Positions 55,430-64,000 of a DNA stretch of 64,000 bases are shown piece after piece. The position numbers and the translations under genes were made by a program. Under the pieces are notes generated by a model. That model was not told the DNA's origin. It saw nothing but the letters and a program-made list of their open reading frames with translations, and made no database searches. The stretch covers positions 33,234,152 to 33,298,151 of the forward strand of contig NC_133536.1 in NCBI RefSeq assembly GCF_048544455.1, in the 5' to 3' direction. This DNA comes from Silene latifolia. Taxonomy: Eukaryota > Streptophyta > Magnoliopsida > Caryophyllales > Caryophyllaceae. Each line of letters begins with the position of its first letter. Position 1 is the stretch's first letter.

Positions 55430-57390
55430 AGAACTAGACCTCACAAAAGAGGTCAATCATCTAGACACCCAAAAACTAGGCCAGGAATGGACCTTACACG
55501 TAGTTGGAGCAATAAATATGAGAGGAACTGGCCTAGGATTAGTACTAAAATCACCACAGGGCGATTTAGTATCTCAGGCTATTAGTTCTGAATTCAAAGC
55601 AAAAAACAATGAAGCTTGATGAGTCATAATTATATACATATTTATGCCTCCCCTCAATTACTTTTGATAAGGTTTTCGTGCTAGTTTATATCAATTACAT
55701 GCCTTTTATGTTAGAATGTCGATACTTCCGCCTTTTGATGTTTAATGCAGGAATGATGCATTTAAGGAGAAAATGAATGAAATGGGTATCGCGGAGTGGG
55801 CATGAAGGGATACATGAAGCATGGCACGAGAATCCATAAGAATGAAGGAAGAGAAGTTAAGAAGAAAACACGAAGAAAAGAGCTTCAAACTACAAGTGCA
55901 TAATTTGAAGAGCCATACCTCGAGTTCTACAACTGATTTTCAAGTGATTCCAACTGTAGGTGAAATCTTATCTTCTTAGCTTTCCAACTCCGCAAAAATC
56001 GCTTATTTCTAAAAAGTAACGAAGAAATGGAGGCCGTTTGAATTTCAGTGCGCGAAGCAAGAAATTGGTGCCTCGATCGAGTACAGTGAGGCTCGATCGA
56101 GGAACTTCACACTCGATCGAGTACACCTTGGGCTCGATAAAGGAACCAACCTAATCAATTACATGCCGTAATGTTGAGAGTTGGGGTATCTGAGAATTGG
56201 TGCCTCGATCGAGTGCACATATGCTCGATCGAGGAACCACTAGTTTCCGTAATATTCCGCAAATTTCCTTAAGTCGGTTATGACTACTATAAATACCTAA
56301 ACTCGTTCTCTAGGTTATTTTATGCTTTATTTTCACAAGTTTTGTATAGCTACCTTAGAAAACTCTCTCAAATACTTAGTTTAGTTTAATTATTGTTCTT
56401 ATTTCCGGATCTAGCAATTTACAGTATTGTTCTTAATCTTTCCTCGTTAATTATTAATTCAGTTCATGCTATTATTTCTTTGTTCTTATTTATTGTCTTT
56501 GATTATGTCTTCATCAATTATTGTTGTTATTGTTATCATCATGAGTAGCTAAGTTTATTATCTAGGGTGAAAGGGGATCTAGGTTGTTAGAAAAGGGATT
56601 ATTATGAATTGATTGTTAAATTGCTTTCTATTGTTGTTCAATTATCGTTTTACATCTAATTGATTGATTACTAATCAGAGTTAATTAATTAGTCTTGCAT
56701 AAACTAGGATTTTCACTGACCGGGTTAAGACTAGTATAGGCCATGATAATTGAATAGAGATAATTTAATGATAGCGATCACATATTAAATTAGATCTAAA
56801 AGAAATATTGAATGGACTAATCATATAACTTTCAAAAATATAAATTGCTCAATCAATGAATTAAATCCTATCCTTTGATGACCACCTAGTGAACCCAAAT
56901 CCCTAGACTCTTTAATATTATTGTTATTCATCATTTATTTACTTTGTAATTAGTTGTTAGAAATCAAATCAAACAAACCCCTATAAAACGGTTACCTTTA
57001 AGACAAACTTAAATATAAACAAACTAGATAATCACTGCCTCCCTGTGGATTCGACCCTGACTTACCACTAGCTATATTGTTAGTAGTAGTATAGGATTTA
57101 TTTTGATTAAGGTGATACGACTTTAACCTTGTCAAAGCTGAATATGAAGCCCTGATAGCTGGACTCAAGGTATGTATATATCTTGGTGTGAAAAATCTGA
57201 AGGTAAAAACTGACTCACTTTTAATTTCTAATCAAGTCAAATGAACCTATGCTGTAAAGGATTCCAAAATGATTCTTTATTTAGATTATGTTAAAAACCT
57301 TTGCAAAGAATTTCGTTCATTTGACATTGATCAAATACCAAGAGACCTAAACACCCAGGCTGACGCCCTAGCCAGCCTGGGATCAAATTT
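55430..57390 (+). pseudogene. RNase H of element B, split by a solo LTR
   Basis: The left part (TLHVVGAINMRGTGLGLVL, then EFKAKNNEA up to 55616) and the right part (AEYEALIAGLK from about 57138, then DQIPRDLNTQADALASLGSN near 57337-57380) form one RNase H once the insertion at 55617-57134 and one copy of its 5-bp duplication are left out. The first catalytic Asp position reads as Gly or Ala here, and a TGA lies near 57239. Confidence 0.82.
55617..57134 (-). mobile_element. Athila-like solo LTR, 1518 bp
   Basis: It begins TGATGAGTCATAATTATATA, ends CCTTGTCA, and is flanked by the 5-bp duplication AAGCT (55612-55616 and 57135-57139). The TGATG(N)GTCAT start resembles the Athila-type LTR terminus TGATGTGACTCAT at 12624; that copy is on the minus strand, while here the start reads on the plus strand. 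If so, the orientation is plus and the strand given is only nominal. A CTGTGGATTCGACCCTGAC word (57041-57059) is typical near Athila LTR ends. CTCGATCGAG palindromes cluster at about 56072-56240. Confidence 0.85.
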
Positions 57391-58256
57391 CAGCCCAACT
57401 GTATTTGATAAGATACTTATTATTCATCTGCTAGAACCATCCATTACAAAGCCTAAACAAATCTGTCCCATTAATGTGGACACAAAATCCTTGACCAAAC
57501 CGTACTATGATTGGTTCTTACAGGTAATACTGCCCAAAGACAGACATGAAGCGAGGGCCCTTAGAATTAAAGCCTCTACTTATATTATTATAAATAACAT
57601 TTTGTTCAAAAAGTCTCATGCTGGACGTTATATGCGATGTCTGGACCTAATGAGGCAGAACAAGTTATTCAAGACATACATGATAGATATTGTGGAAATC
57701 ACAGAGGCGACAGAAGCCTGGCAAACAAAGTTCTAAGGAAAGGCTACTTCTGGCCAACCCTAAGGGGTGACTGTCTAGCCTACAGATCCAAATGTGAAGC
57801 TTGCCAACTTTATTCCCCATTCATCCATCAACCATCAGAGCTATTACAATCCATCTCAGCTCCCTGGCCATTCATAGGCAAACTACCCCAAGCTCTTGGA
57901 CAAAAAGTCTACATATTAGCCATGACTGACTATTTTTCAAAATGGATAGAGGCTATAACTCACACAAGCAAATCAAGGAAAAAGATGTCATATCATTCAT
58001 CAAAGGTAATATCATATGTAGATATGGAATCCCCTCAGAAATAGTTTGTGATAATGGAACTCAGTTTGTGGGAAAAAGGACAATGGCTTTCTGTGCAGAA
58101 TTGAATATCAATCTAGTAACCTCTACACCAGGCTACCCAAAAGCCAATGGCCAGGCTGAATCCAACAACAAGGTGGTAATAAACTGCTTAAAGAAAAAAC
58201 TACAAAGAAGAAAAGGCAAATGGGCCGAAGAACTTCCTTTGGTCCTCTAGGCTGAA
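57269..58256 (+). pseudogene. Integrase region of element B
   Basis: The zinc segment is split between frames (HDRYCGNHRGDRSLANKVLR and then CEACQLYSPFIHQPSELLQS). The catalytic core shows AMTDYFSKWIEAI (Asp near 57924), EIVCDNGTQFVGK (Asp near 58052) and YPKANGQAESNNK (Glu near 58158). A frame change near 57950 and a TAG at 58248-58250 break it. The DDE residues are visible. Confidence 0.85.
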
Positions 58257-58439
58257 AGAACTACACCTATAACATCCACATGCCAGACCCCTTACTCCCT
58301 GCATGGGAAGACCCTTACCTAATTGATTCAATAGTAGGATAGGGAGCCTACAGGCTACAAACCTTGGATGGAAAAAATGATCCCCAAATCCTGGAACATC
58401 TCCCACCTAAAACTATTCCATGTATAAACTTAGTATTCA

Positions 58440-59248
58440 ATGATCCAAATCAGTTAAGGCCATTAACTCTGTCTCTTACCTGGTTAAGTCTTATATGAAA
58501 ACCCTTGAATAAAATCATATGACCTTTCTATGCTGTCAATACATGCTTTCCTACTAACTGCCATTTTGCTTGAATACCTGCCTGTTATATTCTTCTTTAA
58601 ATACAAGTACAAATTCTACCATGATATTATGTTAAATCCTGAAAACTTGTTTTACGCCTTCTTCTATAATTTATCTAGATCATTATAATCACAGGCTTAA
58701 ACAAATATTTAGGATTGAGGGCCAGTCCATCCAACCTGAACAGCATCTCAGAAATTCTTCACAAACTTTGGCATTTGCCACATCCAAAAATACACACAAA
58801 AAACTGAGCTAAGTATGAAAAGACAAGTATGATGGTGAAAAAGACCAAACCACTTGTCTTAAAGCCCTCCTGATAAGCTGAGGGCCATAAGCCCCCCCTG
58901 ACTGGCAACCACCCCTCTTACCCAGAAAAGCCCTCTAGACAGGCAAAAAACCATGATTTCCTAAAAAAGGATTGAGGGCCATAAGCCCTCCTGACAAGCG
59001 TTACCTTAACAAAATGGTTCAAATTGCATTATTGCAGGTGCCACTTAATCAAACCAAGACACACAAAGGAACAAGAAAATACCTTCAAATTACGTAAAGG
59101 CAAAAACAGGAAATTCAAAGTTTGCCCAGGGAACATCCCCCCTGGGTAGGACAAAATACCAGCCTATAAAGCAAATTTTAAGATAGTTTGTACAGGGAAT
59201 ATCCCCCCCTGGATGGGCTAAAAAATGTTACTCTAAAAAACTAAGCTA
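58440..59248 (+). other. Noncoding region of element B with paired hairpins
   Basis: No sense gene is seen. Two kinds of short hairpin occur twice each. One is GAGGGCCATAAGCCCTC (58974-58990, worn copy at 58880-58895). The other is CCCAGGG/CCCTGGG around a short ACATCCCC loop (59125-59147, second copy CAGGG/CCTGG at 59193-59212). The word GATTGAGGGCCA also recurs near 58714 and 58971. Confidence 0.65.
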
Positions 59249-59590
59249 TCAGCCTGCCTTGGCAGCAGTAGCAAAACTAATGCCCTCATCAACTGCCTCC
59301 TCCTCCTCTTCATCATTCTCTTCCTCATCAGGCTCACCACTTTTTTCCTTGGACGGAGGAGAATCAACCTCGTCATCAGCATGCAGCTTGCAAAGGTCAG
59401 GATAGGTGTCATTAAGATCAGCCATCTCTTGCTCAGGATTCCAGTATGGTCTGACTTTAACAGGCTCCTTCATGGCATCCACACAACCCTTACAAAAGAA
59501 ATACATGGCTGCATCCTTGTATCTACCCTGCACCACGTCCCTTTCAGTAGCCAGCTCAAAGATCATAGATTGTAATTCTAGACACTCTAA
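59249..59590 (-). pseudogene. Antisense ORF of element B, truncated
   Basis: The frame is open on the minus strand from the copia LTR junction (59590) to the stop at 59249. The readable part includes SMIFELATERDVVQGRYKDA, two Cys near a KGC motif, and an acidic tail (EENDEEEEEAVDE). Its place, downstream of integrase and opposite to pol, is that of the antisense ORF described in Retand and other Tat-clade elements. The N-terminus is cut off by the copia insertion. Function is unknown. Confidence 0.6.
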
Positions 59591-59595
59591 TTAAA

Positions 59596-60789
59596 TGTAA
59601 AATTATCTCATAATTTGTGTTTAGGGGATCTATGTAACATGCATGCAATATTAAAGCATATTAATAAAAGGATAGAGGAAATCGGATTTCCTAACATTGA
59701 GTTGATGATGATAAAATGGGCACAATCTAGATCACCTTCCTAGATTGTTCTTGTGATTATGAAATATGAAAGATCCTTCTTTACCAAATATTCAAAGAAA
59801 GATCTCCTTCTAGTAGTACCCAATAACAAACACCCAAATTTCTAACAAATACTAACTAGATATTTGATAAAATCTACCCTTGATAATATGTAAAGTATTA
59901 CTAACACACTTAGTAAATATTTAGATTACTAATAAATCTTAGTAAATGATTTTTATTATTTTTAGAGAGATAAAGTCCTTTTCATTTTCACATGCAAATT
60001 GTTCAATTAAAAATGAACAATATGGGTGTGATAGTAAGGAGGGTGGCCTATTGAGTGTAGTGGGGAGTGGAGTATTTTTGATTTATTATTATGCCCAATA
60101 TAATTGATCATATAAAAGAAAAATTTTGATAGGGAAGAACAAAAAGCATGAGTGTAAAGATTATGTTTATAACCATCCACTTACACTCTATTTACACGGT
60201 CCATTGTCCCATTTACGGGTTCATTTTGGTTCTTATATTTCTCGCACAAATACATGTAATTTTATTTTAAACATCGTTTTATGTTTAAATCCTTCCCGAT
60301 TAAATTTGTCCAAAACACTCCGTAAATATACGTGTACAACTTCACATATTATTTACGTAATAATATTAATCACATTAATCAATTAGTACAATTTTAGTGA
60401 ATTAACAATTAATTAACTAAAAACCGTCTCATTAACTTTATTATTTAATTATCGCATAATTAAATAATAACTGTCGCGCCTCGAGTTCGTAACTCGAAAT
60501 CTCTCTAAAAGGATCGACTAACCTTTTAGTCAATAAATTAAGAGATTAAATAAATTGTATCTCATAGAATTAATTAGTTGTCAATTGGGGTTTGTTCCTT
60601 TAGGTGTGACCGAAAAGGGCCAGTTGATCACCGTCGTCACACGACAATAACGTCAAACTCTAGTCAGCCAACCGTTATCGATTTACGTTAATCAACTGAC
60701 GAGGATCATAGAAATAAATATCCTGATGATATTCCTTTAATGAGATTTATGATGTAAATGCACTATTGTGGAGGACACTTACTCCAACA
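59596..60789 (-). repeat. Ty1-copia LTR, minus orientation
   Basis: On the minus strand the LTR starts TGTTGGAGTAAGTGTCC (60789 leftward), right after the purine tract AAGTGGGAGAT (60800-60790). It ends GATAATTTTACA at 59596. GTGGGAGATTGTTGGA at the tract-LTR join is typical of Angela/Tork-type copia elements. About 80 bp of copia internal sequence (60790-60870) follows before Tat-clade text begins. Inside the LTR is a palindrome-rich stretch (TTTAATTATCGCATAATTAAA near 60444). It interrupts the antisense ORF of element B. The whole of 59596-60789 is noncoding. Confidence 0.75.
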
Positions 60790-60879
60790 ATCTCCCACTT
60801 GTCCGACACAAGGTGTGCGCTACCAATTCTCTTGTCCGTTTTAATCTCCCACTCAATGCAAGGTGTCTTTCAGGTCGCA

Positions 60880-61443
60880 CCTGCACATGAACATATCACG
60901 AGTGGTGTTCTCGATCAGGAGTGTGACTACAAGACCGAAAAACAAGTCTTCCGCATTACCGAAGTAAAATTTGTGGAGCCTTCGCCGGAAAGAGCCACAC
61001 ACCCGCAAAGACAATTTTCAGACTTGGGCATTCCTTATGCCATTGATTTTAGAGTGCTTGTCTCTGAAGGACTAATCCAACCAATTGGCCCCACTCCAGA
61101 TCTTACACCCAAGAAAAGAGGCCGGTTTTGGGACGGTTCCCAATATTGCCTATTCCATAGGGGTAATGGACACAACATAGAGACGTGATGGAAGCTCAAA
61201 CACATCATTCAAAACATGCTCGATCGTGGCAGGGTGTCTTTATCAACCCTAAATCATTTAATGGAAAAGAGTGGTCCCCATGGATGCCTTACTCCTCAAA
61301 AACAGGACAACCTTCTAGGACCTCATCCTTCTGGCATCCCAAACAACGAGAGTGAAGTGCTCAAGTGGGTCAATGCTCAAGACCAGACATTAAAGCGGTT
61401 GGATGCTGCGAAGGAGACCTTCAAGAAGGAATATGATCATTAG
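60880..61443 (+). pseudogene. gag C-terminal fragment of Tat-clade fragment C
   Basis: The frame reads YKTEKQVFRITEVKFVEPSP, then AIDFRVLVSEGLIQPIGPTP, then a zinc-type block CLFHRGNGHNIET followed by TGA (61186-61188) where a Cys codon would be expected for the knuckle. It continues WKLKHIIQNMLDRGR and HPSGIPNNESEVLK. The IGPTPD and HxGxxHxxE pattern is the same as at about 22790-22900 in element A. The N-terminal gag half is missing; the left edge is joined to copia sequence. Confidence 0.75.
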
Positions 61444-62020
61444 GAGTCCGTATCTACGATTGAGTCTGAGTCCGAGTCCGAGTCTTAGGCTTTCTCATAT
61501 CTATCCTAGTGTCTGTCCTTTTATTCCTAAGCGACAACTGGCGGCTGTCCCCATGAGTCACATGTATTCATCGAGTCTGTGCTAACCTCTTATTTATCTA
61601 AATAAAAGCACAATTTCCAGCTATCATATATTCTCCTCTTTACCATTTCCCGTTGACAACGAGAATTGATTTAAAACGAACAACATGTTCCAATTCAACG
61701 TGAGTACACTCGAGTGACGTCTCGTACTAAGTAAGCAGAGGACTCGAAACTCCGTGTCCATTTTCTTTACCTATTCCATGTCTGGAAATAGAAACCTTTC
61801 ATTAGCACCCAATATAGAACGAGCTTCTATCAAAGGGATTCTACGACGAACCCAGATAACAAACCAGAACATCTCCTTGTTCATGATCAATGACGGAAGG
61901 CAAGCCCATTCCCCACAAAAACATCCCAAGACAAAATATCAACCTCTCGATCACCAACGGGTACATCCCCGTCTGCACCTCTACTTTCCTCGAACGAAGG
62001 ACGGCAAAAAACCAATATAT

Positions 62021-62420
62021 CCAAAGCAAAGCCAAAGCGAAAGGCCAAAATCAAAGGCCCAAGCCAATAGCCATTCACCCAAAGTCAAAGCGAAAGGACA
62101 ACATCAAAAGCCAAAGCCCATAAGCCATTCGGCCAATCTCCATTCATCCGAAGCCAAAGAGAAAGGCCAAAATCAAAGGCCCAAGCCAATACCCATTCCC
62201 CAAAGCCAAAGCGAAAGGCTAAAATCAAAGGCTCAAGCTAATACCCATTCCCCAAAGCCAAAGCGAAAGGCCAAAATCAAAGGCCCAAGCTAATAGCCAT
62301 TCACCCAAAGTCAAAGCGAAAGGCCAAAGTCAAAGGCCCAAGCCAATATCCATCCACTCAAAGCCAAAGCTCAAGGTCAAAGCCACAACCAAAGCCAAAA
62401 GCAATTCACTCAAAGTCAAA
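62021..62420. repeat. 52-bp minisatellite with CCAAAGCGAAAGGC
   Basis: About six units of 52-53 bp contain CCCAAAGCCAAAGCGAAAGG, AATCAAAGGCCCAAGC and ACCCATTC words. The three units at about 62195-62350 are nearly identical. The plus strand is almost free of T. An open frame across the array reflects the repeat only. Confidence 0.85.
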
Positions 62421-62539
62421 GCCAAAGCCAGAAGCTACTCACCCAACGTCAAGGCTAAGACCCAAGCCAAAATCCAAACAAAACAAGATTGAAAGCCTTT
62501 TCTCAAAAAGGCCAAAATCCAAAGAAAGCATCCAACACA

Positions 62540-62745
62540 CAAAATCCTGGACAAGTGAGTCCAAAATACAAAGTCCAGGACAAACAAGTCCAAAGCCCAC
62601 GACCGACGAGTCCAACACACAAAATCCCGGACCGACAAGTCCAAAACACCAAACAAGTCAGTCCAAAACACCAAGCCCATGACCAACAAGTCCAAAGCCC
62701 ATGACCAACATTTCTTCCCTCCAAACTCCCGGACCCACAAGTCCG
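62540..62745. repeat. ACAAGTCCAAA repeat cluster
   Basis: The word ACAAGTCCAAA or GAGTCCAA recurs about eight times at roughly 20-30 bp spacing, with CCCACGACC or CCCATGACC between copies. Open frames on both strands here are repeat-derived. Confidence 0.8.
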
Positions 62746-62779
62746 AAGCACCAAACACTAAAACCTTAACCAAAACTGC

Positions 62780-62950
62780 TTCACCCCTAAGTCCTTCTAC
62801 AGACTGTTACAGGGAGACCTATCTAGGATCCTGGAGATGCCCCTCAAGATCATAACCAACATCGCTTCGCCCTTAAGTCCTTCTAGAGACTGTTATAAGG
62901 AGAACTATCTAGGCTTCTGAGGATTCCCCTCAAGCTCATAATAATACACC
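62780..62950. repeat. 86-bp tandem duplication
   Basis: AAGTCCTTCTACAGACTGTT (62789) recurs as AAGTCCTTCTAGAGACTGTT (62875), and the downstream words ACCTATCTAGG and CCCCTCAAG recur in register. There are two diverged copies of about 86 bp. Confidence 0.85.
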
Positions 62951-63093
62951 TTAACCTTTAAGGTCCGGACATGGAAATCTGATCCCATATTATTTACCAA
63001 CCATTTCATGCTCAGGCCACATCAAGCCGGAGACCCCATTCCGCACCACACTACAAGCCGTTACCCATCGGCCTAAACACCACAAAATTCTTG

Positions 63094-63640
63094 CTCCAGA
63101 TTTTTATCTGTTAAGCCAACCCATTATTACCAAGCTCCACATTCCCTAATGTTGAAGCCATTTTTTTCACCACAATCCCCACGGAGTCCTCGAATGCTTT
63201 GCTATTGAGAACGGGACATACCTAATCTACCCTTAGAGTCCACTTTTTAGTGTGCTCAAATGATAAGGAACTTTTTCACAAATTACACCTCTTCGATTCA
63301 TGATCAAGAGGTATTTATCTCCAATCATCCTTCGAGTCACCAAACGGAATTTTCCGTCGTGACGCTCACTCCAGATTTTTATCTGTCAAACAAACCATTA
63401 TTACCAAGCTCCACATTCCATAATGTCGAAGCCTTTTTCACCCTGACCCAGATACAGAGTCCTCGGATGCTTTGCTACAGAGAACAGGACATACCCAATC
63501 TACCCTTAGGGTCCACTTTTTAGTGTGCTCACATGATACGGAACATTTTCATAAATTACACCTCTTCGATTCATGATCAAAGAGGAATTCTCTCAAATCA
63601 ATTTTCGAGTCACCAAACGGCATTTACCATCGTGACCCTC
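63094..63640. repeat. 275-bp tandem duplication
   Basis: CTCCAGATTTTTATCTGT begins at 63094 and again at 63369. CTTTTTAGTGTGCTCA, TTACACCTCTTCGATTCATG and CGAGTCACCAAACGG recur at the same 270-275 bp offset. Two copies lie head to tail. Confidence 0.88.
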
Positions 63641-63680
63641 ACACTTTAAGGTCCTAACATTTCGTTTAGGCACACATTCA

Positions 63681-63753
63681 GAACTACGATCTGGTTTGAT
63701 TTCGCAAACACGCGAATACGTAGGCAGTCCTATTACTAGGACACAACCACACC
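63681..63753 (+). other. Two-hairpin motif, copy 3 (fragment C)
   Basis: GAACTACGATCTGGTTTGAT is followed by stem ATTTCGC/GCGAAT around AAACAC, the constant ATACGTAGGC (63716-63725), second stem GTCCTA/TAGGAC around TTAC, and ACAACC. This copy has the best-formed pair of stems of the four. Confidence 0.68.
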
Positions 63754-63811
63754 CCTTCACACATTCAATTTTCACACCTTCAATTTGCAACCCATTGCAC
63801 ATACCAGCTCA

Positions 63812-63883
63812 GAACTACGATCTGGTTTGATTTGGCACACACGCGAATACGTAGGCAGTTCCCCAACAAGGACACAACCGCAA
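63812..63883 (+). other. Two-hairpin motif, copy 4 (fragment C)
   Basis: This is a 131-bp tandem copy of the motif at 63681. Opening and constant parts are unchanged. The first stem is weaker (ATTTGGC against GCGAAT), and the second is GTTCC/GGAC around CCAACAA, followed by ACAACC. Confidence 0.62.
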
Positions 63884-64000
63884 ACCCCTTTCAATCTCAA
63901 CCAATAACATCAATCCTCAAAAGCAGCCCACCCAGATGCAAAAATTAATCTTGTACCTCTTTACTGGGGGCTTCTTCCTTAAGACGTCACCCATTCCTTA

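Larger units (their letters stand above)
52007..59590 (+). mobile_element. Tat-clade Ty3-gypsy element (element B), decayed
   Basis: Gag (from about 52007), protease (about 53480-53900), RT (54023-54960), RNase H (about 55430-57390), integrase (about 57640-58260), a hairpin-bearing noncoding stretch and an antisense ORF (59590-59249) follow in normal Tat order. An Athila-like solo LTR splits RNase H. A copia LTR cuts off the right end, so no 3' LTR is seen. More than ten stops or frame changes are visible. The antisense ORF suggests a Retand-type relative. It is older than element A. Confidence 0.85.
60880..64000 (+). mobile_element. Tat-clade element fragment (C), gag end plus repeat-rich noncoding region
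   Basis: A gag C-terminal piece (60880-61443) runs into a GAGTCN repeat (61463-61487) and then about 2.5 kb of noncoding sequence made of nested tandem repeats. Two copies of the two-hairpin motif also found in element A lie near the right end. Protease, RT, RNase H and integrase are absent between gag and the noncoding part, so this is a deletion derivative. The right end lies outside the window. Confidence 0.7.

Overview
The window looks like repeat-dense plant nuclear DNA. It has GT-AG introns with AT-rich interiors, a CACTA DNA transposon with plant-type transposase genes, and several plant Ty3-gypsy (Athila and Tat clades) and Ty1-copia LTR elements. A DUF6598-like gene and two Tat-clade elements with antisense ORFs fit a eudicot, perhaps of the Caryophyllales; that placement is only a guess. 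I see no rRNA, tRNA, CRISPR or organelle genes.

Left part (1-10950). An inverted LTR end (1-519) lies beside the only ordinary host gene, a DUF6598-like gene on the minus strand (1303-2064). A likely 5' leader exon for it sits at 4285-4450. The proposed leader intron holds a 1.9 kb terminal-inverted-repeat element (2253-4136). Next come a foldback MITE-like stretch, a 1.1 kb TIR element (5250-6369) that carries a 31-bp CCATGG minisatellite, and about 4.5 kb of heavily decayed copia-like sequence with a small foldback element inside it.

Centre (10985-49286). This is a three-level nest. The outer layer is a minus-strand Athila-type element: 3' LTR at left; gag, protease and an ORF1-like gene at right; then PBS and 5' LTR. 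It has no reverse transcriptase, RNase H or integrase. A CACTA element (12686-40505, TSD CTT, 19-bp TIRs) is inserted in its 3' noncoding region. The CACTA carries a broken TNPD transposase (13357-16646) and a largely intact many-exon TNPA-like gene with a C-terminal Ulp1-like protease (35518-39701). A Tat-clade retrotransposon (17524-35240, TSD ATGTT, 3.2 kb LTRs about 1% different by eye) is inserted in the leader intron of that second gene. Its gag-pol is full of frameshifts although its LTRs are nearly identical.

Right part (49287-64000). An LTR of the same family as 1-519 truncates the Athila 5' LTR and contains a 34-bp hairpin array. A decayed second Tat-clade element (52007-59590) follows. 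Its RNase H region is split by an Athila-like solo LTR (55617-57134, TSD AAGCT), and its antisense ORF is cut by a copia LTR (59596-60789). A third Tat-clade piece runs from about 60880 to the window end and is mostly layered tandem repeats.

The most notable unexplained signals are small structured repeats: a two-hairpin motif found four times in two Tat-clade elements with compensating stem changes, the 34-bp hairpin array, the helically phased CCATGG repeat, and three tandem copies of one exon in the CACTA accessory gene.
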